From the NCBI GenBank assembly GCA_025499705.1, contig JAFMVE010000052.1:1-39800 (forward strand): a DNA stretch of 39,800 nt, written 5' to 3'. The notes under the pieces are model-generated. The model made no database searches and had not been told where the DNA came from. It saw nothing but the letters and a program-made list of their open reading frames with translations. The position numbers were made by a program, and so were the translations under genes. How positions within the stretch are numbered: the first letter of the stretch is position 1; every line of letters starts with the position of its first letter. Positions 8,773 to 17,629 of this stretch are shown here, piece by piece. The DNA is from Carboxylicivirga caseinilyticus. Lineage in GTDB: Bacteria > Bacteroidota > Bacteroidia > Bacteroidales > Marinilabiliaceae.

Positions 8773-9812
8773 TAGCTATGAGTTGCATTAGCTTCGGACA
8801 GACATTTCTTAAGTCCTGATATTAATAATTGATTTTTGTCGACGGATAAACTGGCTACCCGAATATGAAATGGCGTGAGCGTACGAAAATTGGATGCATC
8901 ACGAACAAGTACTCCCATTTCGTTTACCAGGTAATCTTTAACAACAGAGGCTTCAAGAGGTGTTTTCAACAGAAAGTAACCAGTTTTTGACGACTGCACC
9001 TCACATCCTAAATGCGATATTTCATTTAACAACTGCTGAGCCAATGATTGATATGTAATAAGATCATCGATGGTAATACGGGGATGCTCAAGCACATATT
9101 TCCCTGCTTCTACAGCCAGTGCATTTACCGACCATGGTGCCTGGATAGCTTTTAACCTTTTACCCATTGCCGGATGACAAAGAATATATCCCAAACGCAA
9201 ACCGGATAAGCAATTATTTTTGGTGAGCGACTTTAATACAATCAGGTTTTCGATCTGACCCGCTTTGCTGTCCAATGTGATATCATCCATACAGAAATCG
9301 GCATAAGCCTCGTCAACCACAAATGTTGTTTGGGGATTATTTCGAACTAAAGTCAACAATGAATCAGGCTTAATTACCTGACCTGTTGGATTATTTGGAT
9401 TGCAGATCCAGAAGAGATCAAAATCAGTTTGCATTCCTTCCCTTATAAAGCCAGAGCCGCAAAAGCTAATAGTATGATTATTTACCTGGCAAGCATGTTC
9501 GTACTCCGAGAAGGTAGGACTCATGATACGGCTTTTTTTACCGGCAAATAAGCGGGCAATCAGAAAAATAGCCTCAATAGTACCATTGCAGGCCAGAACA
9601 CTGTTTGTTGAGATCGCATATTTTTTTGCAATTTCTTTTACAAACGATTCTGCATAAGGTTCAGGATAAGAACCCAACAAGCATATCTTTTCTTTCAGGT
9701 GATCCAACAGTAATGGATCGGGACCCAAATACCATGCATTGGTGCTGAAATCAGCTACAATCTCACGATCATATCTGTAACTATCATCTCCATGATCAAA
9801 CCGGTTATGCAT
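8772..9812 (-). CDS. cobD: Threonine-phosphate decarboxylase-like class I/II aminotransferase
   Basis: A PLP enzyme of about 346 residues. From its place between cobQ and cbiB it is best read as L-threonine-O-3-phosphate decarboxylase, which makes the aminopropanol phosphate that CbiB joins to cobyric acid. Visible features are CNPNNPTGQ, FVVDEAYADFC, and the lysine motif LKSLTKNNCLSGLRLGY, where the Lys forms the PLP Schiff base. Histidinol-phosphate aminotransferases look similar, and position decides the call. An in-frame TTG lies just upstream (9813-9815), but the ATG at 9810-9812, which overlaps the end of cobQ by 8 bases, is the likelier start. Confidence 0.85.
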   Translation of the reverse strand: MHNRFDHGDDSYRYDREIVADFSTNAWYLGPDPLLLDHLKEKICLLGSYPEPYAESFVKEIAKKYAISTNSVLACNGTIEAIFLIARLFAGKKSRIMSPTFSEYEHACQVNNHTISFCGSGFIREGMQTDFDLFWICNPNNPTGQVIKPDSLLTLVRNNPQTTFVVDEAYADFCMDDITLDSKAGQIENLIVLKSLTKNNCLSGLRLGYILCHPAMGKRLKAIQAPWSVNALAVEAGKYVLEHPRITIDDLITYQSLAQQLLNEISHLGCEVQSSKTGYFLLKTPLEASVVKDYLVNEMGVLVRDASNFRTLTPFHIRVASLSVDKNQLLISGLKKCLSEANATHS

Positions 9813-11289
9813 CAATATCCTCCCTTTTCATTACTTTATAGATGTAATCAATATCCAGGTTGTTACGCAAATGATCAGCCAAACGATCGTATTCTTTATT
9901 TTTAAATTCTTTATAACCCATGGTCGACACCTTCTCATCACTGTATGGAGCCAGCAAATGATTTATCACAACCTGATTATCCAATATCCCATGCATGTAT
10001 GAACCCCAGCATTTATCATTAAGCATCACACCTTCCAAGGTGCCATCCTTCAAGGTTACCAATGGTTGGATATCTTTTGTAATATCTGTTCTTCCCATGT
10101 GAATTTCGTATCCTTCACATTCATCGGGCTGATTCAAAAATTGAAATTTAGCCTGAACCGTTTGTTTATCATTGGTGATTACAGTTCTAACTGGCAATAA
10201 GAATAAGCCTTCTATCTGATTTACATTTCCTTCGAGCTGGTCAGGATCAGCAATACTCTCACCCATCATCTGGTAACCGCCACAGATACCAATCACAGTT
10301 TTACCACTCTTATACATATCCATCAAAAGTTTATCAATTCCTTTCTCTTTCAGAATAGTAAGATCTTTAATGGTACTTTTCGATCCGGGCAAAATAACAA
10401 TGTCTGCTTTTCTTATTTCTTTGAGCTGATCGGAATAATATAGATTCACTCTGGGGTCGTGTTGAAGGGCATTAAAATCAGTAAAATTCGACATTTGATT
10501 CAATAAAACAACAGCAACATTTACTTTATCTTCCACTGCTGTTTTTTTCTTTTGATCAAGAACTACCGAATCTTCTTCTTCAATATAAATATCTCTGAAA
10601 TATGGAATTACCCCAACTACAGGAACTCCAGTCAGGTCCTCAATCGTTTTTTTGCCATCCTCAAACAATCGGATATCGCCACGAAACTTATTAATGATAA
10701 TTCCTTTCAGGTGCTTTCTTTCCTCTTCGTCAAGTAGCATTACTGTTCCATAAACACTACCAAAAACACCACCTCTATCGATATCAGCAACCAGATACAC
10801 TGCTGCTCCTGTGCGAATAGCCATTCGCATATTTACAATGTCGCGATCTTTTAGGTTTAATTCTGATATAGAACCTGCTCCTTCCAATACGATAGGTGAA
10901 TAGCGGGTAGTCAATCGTTCAAATGCTTCGAAGGCTGCATCAAATAACGGTTGGCTGTTATGAGAACGAAAATATTCATAAGCCGATCTGTTTCCAACGG
11001 GCTTACCATTCAGTACAACCTGCGACATCATATCACCTGTAGGCTTTAACAACACCGGGTTCATATCTGAATGACAAGGTATACCACAGGCCTCAGCCTG
11101 TGTGGCCTGAGCTCTGCCAATTTCGAATCCTTCAGGCGTTGCATAGCTGTTTAACGACATATTTTGTGCCTTAAACGGTGCCGGGGCATATCCATCCTGT
11201 TTCAATATCCTGCAAATACCAGCATTTATTACACTCTTGCCAGCATCGGAACAGGTTCCAACAATCATAAGTGGTCGTAATTGTTTCAT
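9805..11289 (-). CDS. cobQ: Cobyric acid synthase (glutamine-hydrolysing)
   Basis: This enzyme amidates peripheral carboxylates of adenosylcobyrinic acid a,c-diamide to give cobyric acid. The N-terminal dethiobiotin-synthase-like ATPase domain shows LMIVGTCSDAGKSV (P-loop) and FKAQNMSLNSYAT. The C-terminal triad glutaminase has ICGGYQMMGE, with the nucleophile Cys, and SYMHGILDN, with the catalytic His. A longer frame opens at 11376, but the ATG at 11289 gives the family-typical N-terminus MKQLRPLMIVG. A TATCTTTG promoter box lies at 11311-11318, inside that extension. With this start the protein has 494 residues. It is the first gene of the operon. No B12-box sequence was found upstream, so cobalamin riboswitch control is not apparent. 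Confidence 0.94.
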   Translation of the reverse strand: MKQLRPLMIVGTCSDAGKSVINAGICRILKQDGYAPAPFKAQNMSLNSYATPEGFEIGRAQATQAEACGIPCHSDMNPVLLKPTGDMMSQVVLNGKPVGNRSAYEYFRSHNSQPLFDAAFEAFERLTTRYSPIVLEGAGSISELNLKDRDIVNMRMAIRTGAAVYLVADIDRGGVFGSVYGTVMLLDEEERKHLKGIIINKFRGDIRLFEDGKKTIEDLTGVPVVGVIPYFRDIYIEEEDSVVLDQKKKTAVEDKVNVAVVLLNQMSNFTDFNALQHDPRVNLYYSDQLKEIRKADIVILPGSKSTIKDLTILKEKGIDKLLMDMYKSGKTVIGICGGYQMMGESIADPDQLEGNVNQIEGLFLLPVRTVITNDKQTVQAKFQFLNQPDECEGYEIHMGRTDITKDIQPLVTLKDGTLEGVMLNDKCWGSYMHGILDNQVVINHLLAPYSDEKVSTMGYKEFKNKEYDRLADHLRNNLDIDYIYKVMKREDIDA

Positions 11290-11310
11290 GGTTAAGGTTG
11301 AAATTTTGTG

Positions 11311-11341
11311 CAAAGATAAGGTTTTACAAGTGCGTGCACAT
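11311..11341 (-). promoter_or_regulatory. Promoter of the cobalamin operon
   Basis: On the minus strand TATCTTTG (11311-11318) matches the Bacteroidota -7 consensus TAnnTTTG exactly. The expected -33 position (about 11338-11341) is only weakly TTTG-like. Transcription would begin near 11304, leaving a leader of about 15 bases, too short for a riboswitch. It also supports 11289 as the cobQ start. Confidence 0.65.
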
Positions 11342-11663
11342 TTCATTCGGGTGTTTAAGTATATGTTATGAAACATGATAATAAGCTAAAGCAAGCCTGA
11401 TAACGGAAGTAGTTTTATCAGAATTTATCAACAGTATGAATTCATAAAATTCAGAAGGTTAATTTAGAGACTCTTTTAAAGCAATGCTTCACACTTCAAA
11501 ATGAAACAATTAGAAATCTATTAACAACCATTTTTCTTCGTAATATGGTATTAATTCTAATTTCACTTTTAGCAAAACCTACTTGCCGAACTATCTAAAA
11601 AGGCTAGTCACTTAATAATAAGCATATTCTACACCAGATTCTTTACTGATTAGTAAAAAATTC
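11342..11663. other. Intergenic region between divergent cobQ and DUF3667 genes
   Basis: About 320 AT-rich bases. I see no gene, no B12-box and no clear hairpin terminator. The only recognisable elements are the promoters at its two ends. Confidence 0.5.
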
Positions 11664-11671
11664 TATCTTTG
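11664..11671 (+). promoter_or_regulatory. -7 box of the DUF3667 gene
   Basis: TATCTTTG is an exact match to TAnnTTTG, placed 28 bases before the ATG at 11700. The -33 region is not a good match (CTTT). Confidence 0.55.
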
Positions 11672-11699
11672 AAAATCTAATCTGAACGAACCTTAAACC

Positions 11700-12719
11700 A
11701 TGAATCAGGATTCTCATAATCACTCTACCGAAACAACCAATCACGAAGAACTATGTAAAAACTGCGATACATCATTTGTTGGCCAGTATTGTCCTAACTG
11801 CGGACAACATGTTAAAGAAATAGAACGACCTATTCGTTTTATGATTGTTGATTTTATGGGAACCATCATTTCGTTTGACACACGATTGGTAAAAACACTG
11901 GTTGCCATACTTTTTAAACCCGGTAAGCTTACTCAGGATTTTCTTGAAGGTAGAAGAGCACGTTATATGCCTCCTTTCCGCTTTTATGTCTTCATCAGCT
12001 TTGTTATGTTTTTATTGATTTCTACTCTAACAGGTAATTCGATTAAGAACGGAATGAAAAATGGTCATGATTCTGAATTTACTTTGAATGATGCACCTAT
12101 TAAAGCTGATTCGGTTAAGGTCATCAAGGACTCAATAATGACCCAGGTTGATTCTGAACTAAAAAACAATCTTGATTCAACACAATACAGTACATACAAA
12201 GAAATAATTGAGAAGAAGGACTCTTCACTTACAAATTTAAGTTATTCAATTTTTAATAAAGACTTGGAAGATGATGATGAGGAATTTTCGAAGTATGAAG
12301 AAACTGCAAAACTTATACAACAACACCCCGAGTTGTATACAACCAAACTCTTTCAATATACTTCATGGTCATTGTTTTTGTTTATGCCCATATTTGCATT
12401 CTTCCTGTGGATGTTGTTTTATAAAAGTAAAAACCTATATGTTGGACATTTAATATTCGCCTTAAACATTCATTCATTTATTTTTACCATCACTTCTATT
12501 GTAGTTGGAATGGCTTTGATCTTTCCAAATCATAGTACAGCCTGGACCGGATATCTATATCTTCTTATGCCGGTATACCAGGTTATAGGGGCACGTAAAT
12601 TATATAAGCGTAAATGGACCAGCACATTTTTTAGATTAACACTGGTGTGGTTTTTATACGGCTTTGTTTGGTTCATAGGGTTAATTACTTTAGTAGCATT
12701 TACGTTCTTTCTAATGTAG
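11700..12719 (+). CDS. DUF3667 zinc-ribbon membrane protein
   Basis: A 339-residue protein of the Bacteroidota family DUF3667. The N-terminus carries a zinc ribbon (Cys19, Cys22, Cys31, Cys34 in CxxC-x8-CxxC form). The family core follows: LVKTLVAILFKPGKLTQDFL, GRRARYMPPFRFYVFISFVMF. One membrane helix lies at about 92-112. A charged linker of about 100 residues, probably cytoplasmic or periplasmic, comes next. Four further helices fill about 220-339. The function is unknown. It is a single gene with its own promoter, divergent from cobQ. No intrinsic terminator was found after it. Confidence 0.85.
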   Translation: MNQDSHNHSTETTNHEELCKNCDTSFVGQYCPNCGQHVKEIERPIRFMIVDFMGTIISFDTRLVKTLVAILFKPGKLTQDFLEGRRARYMPPFRFYVFISFVMFLLISTLTGNSIKNGMKNGHDSEFTLNDAPIKADSVKVIKDSIMTQVDSELKNNLDSTQYSTYKEIIEKKDSSLTNLSYSIFNKDLEDDDEEFSKYEETAKLIQQHPELYTTKLFQYTSWSLFLFMPIFAFFLWMLFYKSKNLYVGHLIFALNIHSFIFTITSIVVGMALIFPNHSTAWTGYLYLLMPVYQVIGARKLYKRKWTSTFFRLTLVWFLYGFVWFIGLITLVAFTFFLM

Positions 12720-13071
12720 TTAACAGTTGTTTTCCTGAAGATTAGTCTTATAGTAACTGAACCATGTTCTAGGATTAACTATTTTAAAGATTTCTCAGTT
12801 CTTACTATTCAATAACATTCTCGTTATGGTAAAATTGAATTGTGAGTGTTAACTCATTGTCCTATCATTCCAACTTTAACCCTTATTTAGTTTGATGAAT
12901 TTGTACACTTTTTTTCTCGATTATTGAACCTCTGATTGGTGATATGTAAACATATTAGCAAGTACAAAATTTAATGGTTTTAAACTCTCAGAAAGGGATT
13001 GAACTGTATTCACCGTTAATTTTGTGATAGTTTTTTTAATATTCCTGACGGTTAATCGTAATCGATACAAA
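12720..13071. other. Intergenic region before the GH43 gene
   Basis: An AT-rich stretch without a supportable gene. Short imperfect inverted repeats (for example TGAG...CTCA near 12843-12856 and AAGA...TCTT near 12739-12750) are too weak to call terminators. Only the -7 box at its right end is recognisable. Confidence 0.4.
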
Positions 13072-13079
13072 TATATTTG
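13072..13079 (+). promoter_or_regulatory. -7 box of the GH43 gene
   Basis: TATATTTG matches TAnnTTTG exactly and lies 67 bases before the ATG at 13146. No clear -33 TTTG was found at the usual distance, so another transcription factor may be needed. Confidence 0.5.
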
Positions 13080-13145
13080 ATGGATAAATGGAATAATTGT
13101 AAAGCTAATAAAGATTCAATAATAGAAAACTAGATCAACAATCAT

Positions 13146-14150
13146 ATGAAATTGCTAACTACAAGTTTACTGACCCTGGTAATAATAATTGCAACTTCGG
13201 GTTGCTGCCAGCAAGAAAAGAAAATAGAATACATTAACCCAATTGTTCCACAAAGAGCAGATCCATGGGTAGTTCGCAGCGATAACGGTGAATATTTCAT
13301 GATATCAACCGCTCCTGAGTATGATCGCATCGAAATAATAAAATCGAAAACTATAAATGATTTGGGTGTTAATGAGCCGGTTGTTGTTTGGAGAAAACAC
13401 GAAACCGGTAATATGGGTGCACACATCTGGGCACCTGAATTACACCGATTAGATGGTAAATGGTATATCTACTTTGCAGCAGGAGATGCTGAAAATGTGT
13501 GGAATATCAGAATATATGCCTTATCAAATGAATCGGAAGATCCAACTCAGGGAGAATGGAAAGAAGAAGGTAGAATCATGACTCAAAGAGAATCTTTTTC
13601 GTTAGACGCTACCGTTTTTGAGCATAATGGTAAAAGATATATGATTTGGGCACAATCAATGGGACCTGAAAACTCTTCTTTGGTGCTGTCTGAAATGGAA
13701 TCACCCATAAAATTAAAGGGACCGGAGATTGTGATTACCAAACCTGAATATGAATGGGAAACGCGTAAACACAATGTGAACGAAGGACCTGCCGTGATCA
13801 AACGCAATGGAAAGATCTTTGTCACATATTCGGCCAGTGCAACCAATCATAATTATTGCATGGGCTTGCTTTGGGCTGATGAAAATGCAGATTTACTTGA
13901 TGTTAAATCGTGGAATAAATCTGAAAAACCTGTTTTCTCAACCAATGAAGCCGTTCGACGTTATGGACCAGGCCATAACTCGTTTACAGTTGCCGAGGAT
14001 GGAAAAACAGATGTTTTAATTTACCATTCAAGGGTTTACAAAGACATCAGAGGATGGGAATTGGCTGATGTTAATCGTCACACACGCGCCCGCACATTTA
14101 CATGGGACGAAAAAGGATTTCCTGACTTTGGGCAGGAACTGGCTGATTAG
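13146..14150 (+). CDS. Glycoside hydrolase family 43 lipoprotein (arabinanase/xylosidase type)
   Basis: A 334-residue lipoprotein. A hydrophobic signal ends TSGC, with Cys20 the likely lipidated residue (Cys21 follows). The rest is a five-bladed propeller of GH43. The three acidic catalytic positions are visible: Asp39 in RADPWV (base), Asp154 in FSLDATVF (pKa modulator) and Glu213 in VNEGPAV (acid). Other family marks are GAHIWAPELHRLDGKWYIYF and YGPGHNSF. GH43 enzymes cut alpha-L-arabinofuranosyl or beta-xylosyl links in plant or algal polysaccharides. I cannot fix the substrate by eye. It stands alone, without a SusC/SusD pair nearby, and is followed by a strong terminator. Confidence 0.9.
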   Translation: MKLLTTSLLTLVIIIATSGCCQQEKKIEYINPIVPQRADPWVVRSDNGEYFMISTAPEYDRIEIIKSKTINDLGVNEPVVVWRKHETGNMGAHIWAPELHRLDGKWYIYFAAGDAENVWNIRIYALSNESEDPTQGEWKEEGRIMTQRESFSLDATVFEHNGKRYMIWAQSMGPENSSLVLSEMESPIKLKGPEIVITKPEYEWETRKHNVNEGPAVIKRNGKIFVTYSASATNHNYCMGLLWADENADLLDVKSWNKSEKPVFSTNEAVRRYGPGHNSFTVAEDGKTDVLIYHSRVYKDIRGWELADVNRHTRARTFTWDEKGFPDFGQELAD

Positions 14151-14179
14151 GCTTTTAGATAGTTAATTAATAATACCAT

Positions 14180-14225
14180 AAGCTTACCTGCGCGAGCATT
14201 GCTCAATTTAGGTAAGCTTTTTTTG
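14180..14225 (+). terminator. Intrinsic terminator after GH43 gene
   Basis: AAGCTTACCT (14180-14189) pairs perfectly with AGGTAAGCTT (14210-14219), and a T-run follows. The 20-base loop itself holds a small GAGC...GCTC hairpin. Confidence 0.85.
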
Positions 14226-14393
14226 TTTTTATACACTTCAGATAAAGGAAATAATCAAAATTTAATTAACATAATTAATTCGGAACCAAATTATATATCT
14301 GGAATGAGAAAGCAGACTGTTACAATGATTTAGTATTTGATTAATACAGAAACAAAAGCACTACTTTAGGGTTATTGAAGAAAAATAAAAATC

Positions 14394-15023
14394 ATGAATG
14401 CACTAAATCCAAAAGTCGATCAATATTTATTGGAAGGTTGTGGCAGATGTTCAAAGGTAGCTACTCCTGAATGTAAAGTGCATAAATGGAGGAACGAACT
14501 GGATCAACTGCGAATAATTGTGCTCAATTGCGGCCTTACCGAAGATCACAAATGGAGCATGCCTTGTTACACTTATCAGAAAAAAAACATTCTGATGATA
14601 GCTGCATTTAAAGAATTTTGCTGTATCAGTTTTTTCAAAGGAAGCCTGCTTACAGATGAAGAGAAATTATTAGTCGCTCCCGGAGAAAATTCGCAAGCTG
14701 TTCGTCAGTTTAGATTTACCAATGTTGATGATATTATAAAAATTGAAGACTACATTAAAGCCACAATTTTTGAAGCAGTTGAAGTAGAAAAAGCCGGATT
14801 GAAGGTTGATTTCAGTCAATCCAGTAACATTGAAATAACCGAAGAGTTTCAACTTAAACTGGATGATTTTCCGAAATTGAAAATTGCATTCGAGAACCTT
14901 ACTCCGGGCCGTCAAAAAGCTTACTTACTCTATTTTTCTCATGCAAAACAATCAAAAACCCGATTAGCCAGAATTGAAAAATACATTCCTCAAATATTAA
15001 AAGGCAAAGGACTGAACGATTAA
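14394..15023 (+). CDS. YdeI/OmpD-associated family protein with DUF1801-like domain
   Basis: A 209-residue cytoplasmic protein. The first part has the YdhG/DUF1801 look (SMPCYTYQKKNILMIAAFKEFCCISFFKG). The C-terminus carries the YdeI pattern of a helical 'F..L.PGRQKAYLLYFS.AKQ..TR..RIEKY...I..GKG' segment. YdeI-like proteins have been linked to resistance to some antimicrobial peptides, but their biochemical role is unclear. Six cysteines in the first 90 residues (including GCGRCSKVATPEC) are more than usual for a small cytoplasmic protein. The gene is monocistronic. Confidence 0.75.
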   Translation: MNALNPKVDQYLLEGCGRCSKVATPECKVHKWRNELDQLRIIVLNCGLTEDHKWSMPCYTYQKKNILMIAAFKEFCCISFFKGSLLTDEEKLLVAPGENSQAVRQFRFTNVDDIIKIEDYIKATIFEAVEVEKAGLKVDFSQSSNIEITEEFQLKLDDFPKLKIAFENLTPGRQKAYLLYFSHAKQSKTRLARIEKYIPQILKGKGLND

Positions 15024-15204
15024 TCTATGAATCCAGACACTGTTTAAAGAAAGTTTAACAGTTTTAAATTTGATAAGACTAGAAAGCCCTTTAATTTTGA
15101 ATCACCTTTAGTAGAAAACTGTTATAATGGTAGAGTCTTTTACCCCGCAGTTTTTAATTGACCACTAAGTCTTGGTCATCTTAATTTAAGTAAACACATA
15201 GCTT

Positions 15205-16413
15205 ATGAATATCATTCTAAGTATTGGCATTCTTGTATTTACAGGTTTTATACTTGGTGAATTGGCCGAAAAAATAAAGCTACCTAAAATTTCGGGCTAT
15301 ATTTTAGCAGGAATACTGTTAAATCCGGATGTTACAGGTATTATGCACAACGAATTTGTAGCACAAACCGATCCCCTTCTAACCATTGCTCTTGCTTTTA
15401 TTACATTCTCAATTGGGGGTAGTTTGTCGTCAGCTAATTTAATAGCGACCGGCAAATCTATAATATGGTTAACAGTTAGTGAATCGTTATTCGCTTTCCT
15501 TTCCGTATTTCTGTTTTTACTTGGCTGGCTCTATTTCTTCACCAACCTGTATATATCCTTTTACATTATAATTGCCGTCAGTTTACTATTGGCATCATTA
15601 GCCGCTCCGACAGATCCATCTGCCACACTGGCTGTTATACACGAATACAAGGCAAAAGGTCCGGTTAGCAGTGCCATGTTACAAATTGCAGCTTTCGACG
15701 ACCTGGTTGGAATCATCATATATACCTTAGTTGCTGCTTTCGCACCTTATTTTTTAGGCAATAATGATATTCAGCTTGGGCATAAACTAATTGAAATGGG
15801 TGTTGATATTGGTTTTGCACTTCTAATAGGAGCTTTGGTTGGCATTCTATTTATTTTCATTGTTAAATTGGTAAAAAAAGAAACAGAAGGATCCCTCATT
15901 GTTTTAACCTTTGGGCAAATATTACTTACCTATGGTATTTCGGAATATTTTGGATTCGAATCGTTGTTGGCAACAATGGCATTAGGTGCTGTCACGATTA
16001 ATTTTAATCCGATGGCAGGTAAAATATTTAAATTAATTGAACGCTACACTGATGAATTAATTTTTGTAATATTCTTTTCCTTATCCGGATTGCATCTTCA
16101 ACTGTCATCTGTGGCCGGAAGTGTTTCCATCATTGCAATTTATATTATTGCAAGAGCTATAGGTAAATTTGGTGGTATATTCTTTGCCTCCTCATTTATG
16201 CAAATAGATGCTAAAGTCAAAAGATTTGCAGCTGGAGGATTAATCCCTCAGGGAGGAATTGTTATTGGTCTGTCTATCCTTCTGACGAAAGATCCGGAAT
16301 ATAGCAACTTAGCTTCCACTATAATTGGAGTTGTTATTGGTGCTGCCTTAATTCATGAAATATCAGGTCCGCTTATTTCAAGATTATCATTAAAAAAAGC
16401 TGGTGAAATATAA
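15205..16413 (+). CDS. Cation:proton antiporter (CPA family)
   Basis: A 402-residue protein made almost wholly of hydrophobic helices, about 11-12 in number, in the sodium/proton exchanger fold. Landmarks are PKISGYILAGILLNP in the second helix, AAPTDPSATLAVIHEYKAKG and LQIAAFDDLVGIIIY, whose acidic pair fits the ion-binding site of this fold. There is no C-terminal TrkA-N domain, so it is a membrane-only form. It probably exchanges Na+ or K+ for H+ in the inner membrane. A small inverted repeat (GACCA...TGGTC, about 15160-15177) lies in the presumed leader 28 bases before the ATG. The exact ion is unknown. Confidence 0.85.
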   Translation: MNIILSIGILVFTGFILGELAEKIKLPKISGYILAGILLNPDVTGIMHNEFVAQTDPLLTIALAFITFSIGGSLSSANLIATGKSIIWLTVSESLFAFLSVFLFLLGWLYFFTNLYISFYIIIAVSLLLASLAAPTDPSATLAVIHEYKAKGPVSSAMLQIAAFDDLVGIIIYTLVAAFAPYFLGNNDIQLGHKLIEMGVDIGFALLIGALVGILFIFIVKLVKKETEGSLIVLTFGQILLTYGISEYFGFESLLATMALGAVTINFNPMAGKIFKLIERYTDELIFVIFFSLSGLHLQLSSVAGSVSIIAIYIIARAIGKFGGIFFASSFMQIDAKVKRFAAGGLIPQGGIVIGLSILLTKDPEYSNLASTIIGVVIGAALIHEISGPLISRLSLKKAGEI

Positions 16414-16488
16414 ATCGATTCTCACCTTTGATTGTTATAATTTAACTAACTCCTCTAAGACAACAAACATTACCGAATTATTGATAAT

Positions 16489-17520
16489 ATGGAAGACAAT
16501 AAGACAAGAAAAATAAAAATGGCAGTATTCAGCAGCCGTAAATGGGTTGTTGATTCATTTAATGAACTAAATACCAAATACCAATACGATTTAACCTATT
16601 ACGAAGCCAGACTTTATAATAATACCATCCCATTAACCAAAGGATTTGATGCTGTTTGTGTATTTGTAAATGATACGGTTGATGAAGAAATCATTAAAGG
16701 TTTAAAAGCCAATGGTGTTAAACAGATAGCTTTGCGCTGCGCCGGCTTTAACAATGTAGATATAGAGGCAGCACAGCAACATGGTATAAACGTGGTTAGA
16801 GTTCCTGCATACTCGCCGTATGCCATTGCTGAACATTCTTTAGGGTTGATTTTAAGTCTGAATCGTAAATTTCACAGGGCATACACACGCGTACGAGATG
16901 GTAATTTTGCATTGGACGGACTCCTTGGTTTTGATTTGCATGGAAAAACAGTTGGTGTTATCGGTACCGGTAAGATTGGCGAGATATTTATCAATTTAGT
17001 AAAAGGATTTGGTTGCAAAATATTGGCTTACGATAAGTTTCCGAACGAAAAGCTGCAAAAGGCAGGACTTGAATATGTAGAATTACATGATATTTATAAA
17101 CAAAGCGATGTAATTTCATTACACTGTCCATTGACTTATGAGACTTTTCATATGATTAATGAATATGCCATTGCAGCCATGAAAACCGGAGTGATGATTA
17201 TTAATACCAGTCGTGGCCCTTTAATTGATACAGAAGCTGTTATTGATGGATTAAAAAAAGGGAAAGTTGGATATCTGGGCCTTGACGTTTACGAAGAGGA
17301 AGAAGAATTATTTTTTGAAGATCATTCTGAAACAGTGATACAGGACGATAAATTTGTACGATTACAAACTTTTCCAAATGTATTGATTACTGCCCACCAG
17401 GCATTTTTCACCAAAGAAGCAGTAATGAATATTGCCGAAACAACTTTTGAAAACGTTAAAACATTTTTGAAAGATGGTAAAACTGCCAATGATGTTATTC
17501 CTAAGGCAGCATCCAAATAA
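16489..17520 (+). CDS. ldhA: D-2-hydroxyacid dehydrogenase, probably D-lactate dehydrogenase
   Basis: A 343-residue NAD-dependent enzyme that interconverts pyruvate and D-lactate, or a similar 2-oxoacid pair. The Rossmann dinucleotide motif VIGTGKIGE is clear. The catalytic residues can be placed: Arg in INTSRGPLIDT, Glu in LDVYEEEEELFFED, and His in ITAHQAFFT. The N-terminal segment LRCAGFNNVDIEAAQQHGINVVRVPAYSP is typical of the LdhA subgroup and supports D-lactate over glyoxylate or phosphoglycerate. It is probably a fermentation enzyme in the cytoplasm. The gene is followed by a strong terminator. Confidence 0.88.
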   Translation: MEDNKTRKIKMAVFSSRKWVVDSFNELNTKYQYDLTYYEARLYNNTIPLTKGFDAVCVFVNDTVDEEIIKGLKANGVKQIALRCAGFNNVDIEAAQQHGINVVRVPAYSPYAIAEHSLGLILSLNRKFHRAYTRVRDGNFALDGLLGFDLHGKTVGVIGTGKIGEIFINLVKGFGCKILAYDKFPNEKLQKAGLEYVELHDIYKQSDVISLHCPLTYETFHMINEYAIAAMKTGVMIINTSRGPLIDTEAVIDGLKKGKVGYLGLDVYEEEEELFFEDHSETVIQDDKFVRLQTFPNVLITAHQAFFTKEAVMNIAETTFENVKTFLKDGKTANDVIPKAASK

Positions 17521-17542
17521 ATAATATTAAAATCGATTAAGT

Positions 17543-17575
17543 ATGCCACCTGAGCCGAACAGGTGGCATTTTTAT
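17543..17575 (+). terminator. Intrinsic terminator after ldhA
   Basis: ATGCCACCTG (17543-17552) pairs perfectly with CAGGTGGCAT (17560-17569) across a 7-base loop, followed by a T-run. Confidence 0.88.
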
Positions 17576-17629
17576 ATCCTTTCACATTCCGTTAAAAATA
17601 CTATCTTCAACTTTCAAACCCGGGAATGA

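Noticed and set aside
11290-11376. 29-residue N-terminal extension of cobQ
   Set aside because: The extension does not resemble the family N-terminus, and an exact TAnnTTTG promoter box lies within it.
11290-11699. Cobalamin riboswitch upstream of cobQ
   Set aside because: No B12-box-like sequence was found on the minus strand, and the predicted leader is about 15 bases.
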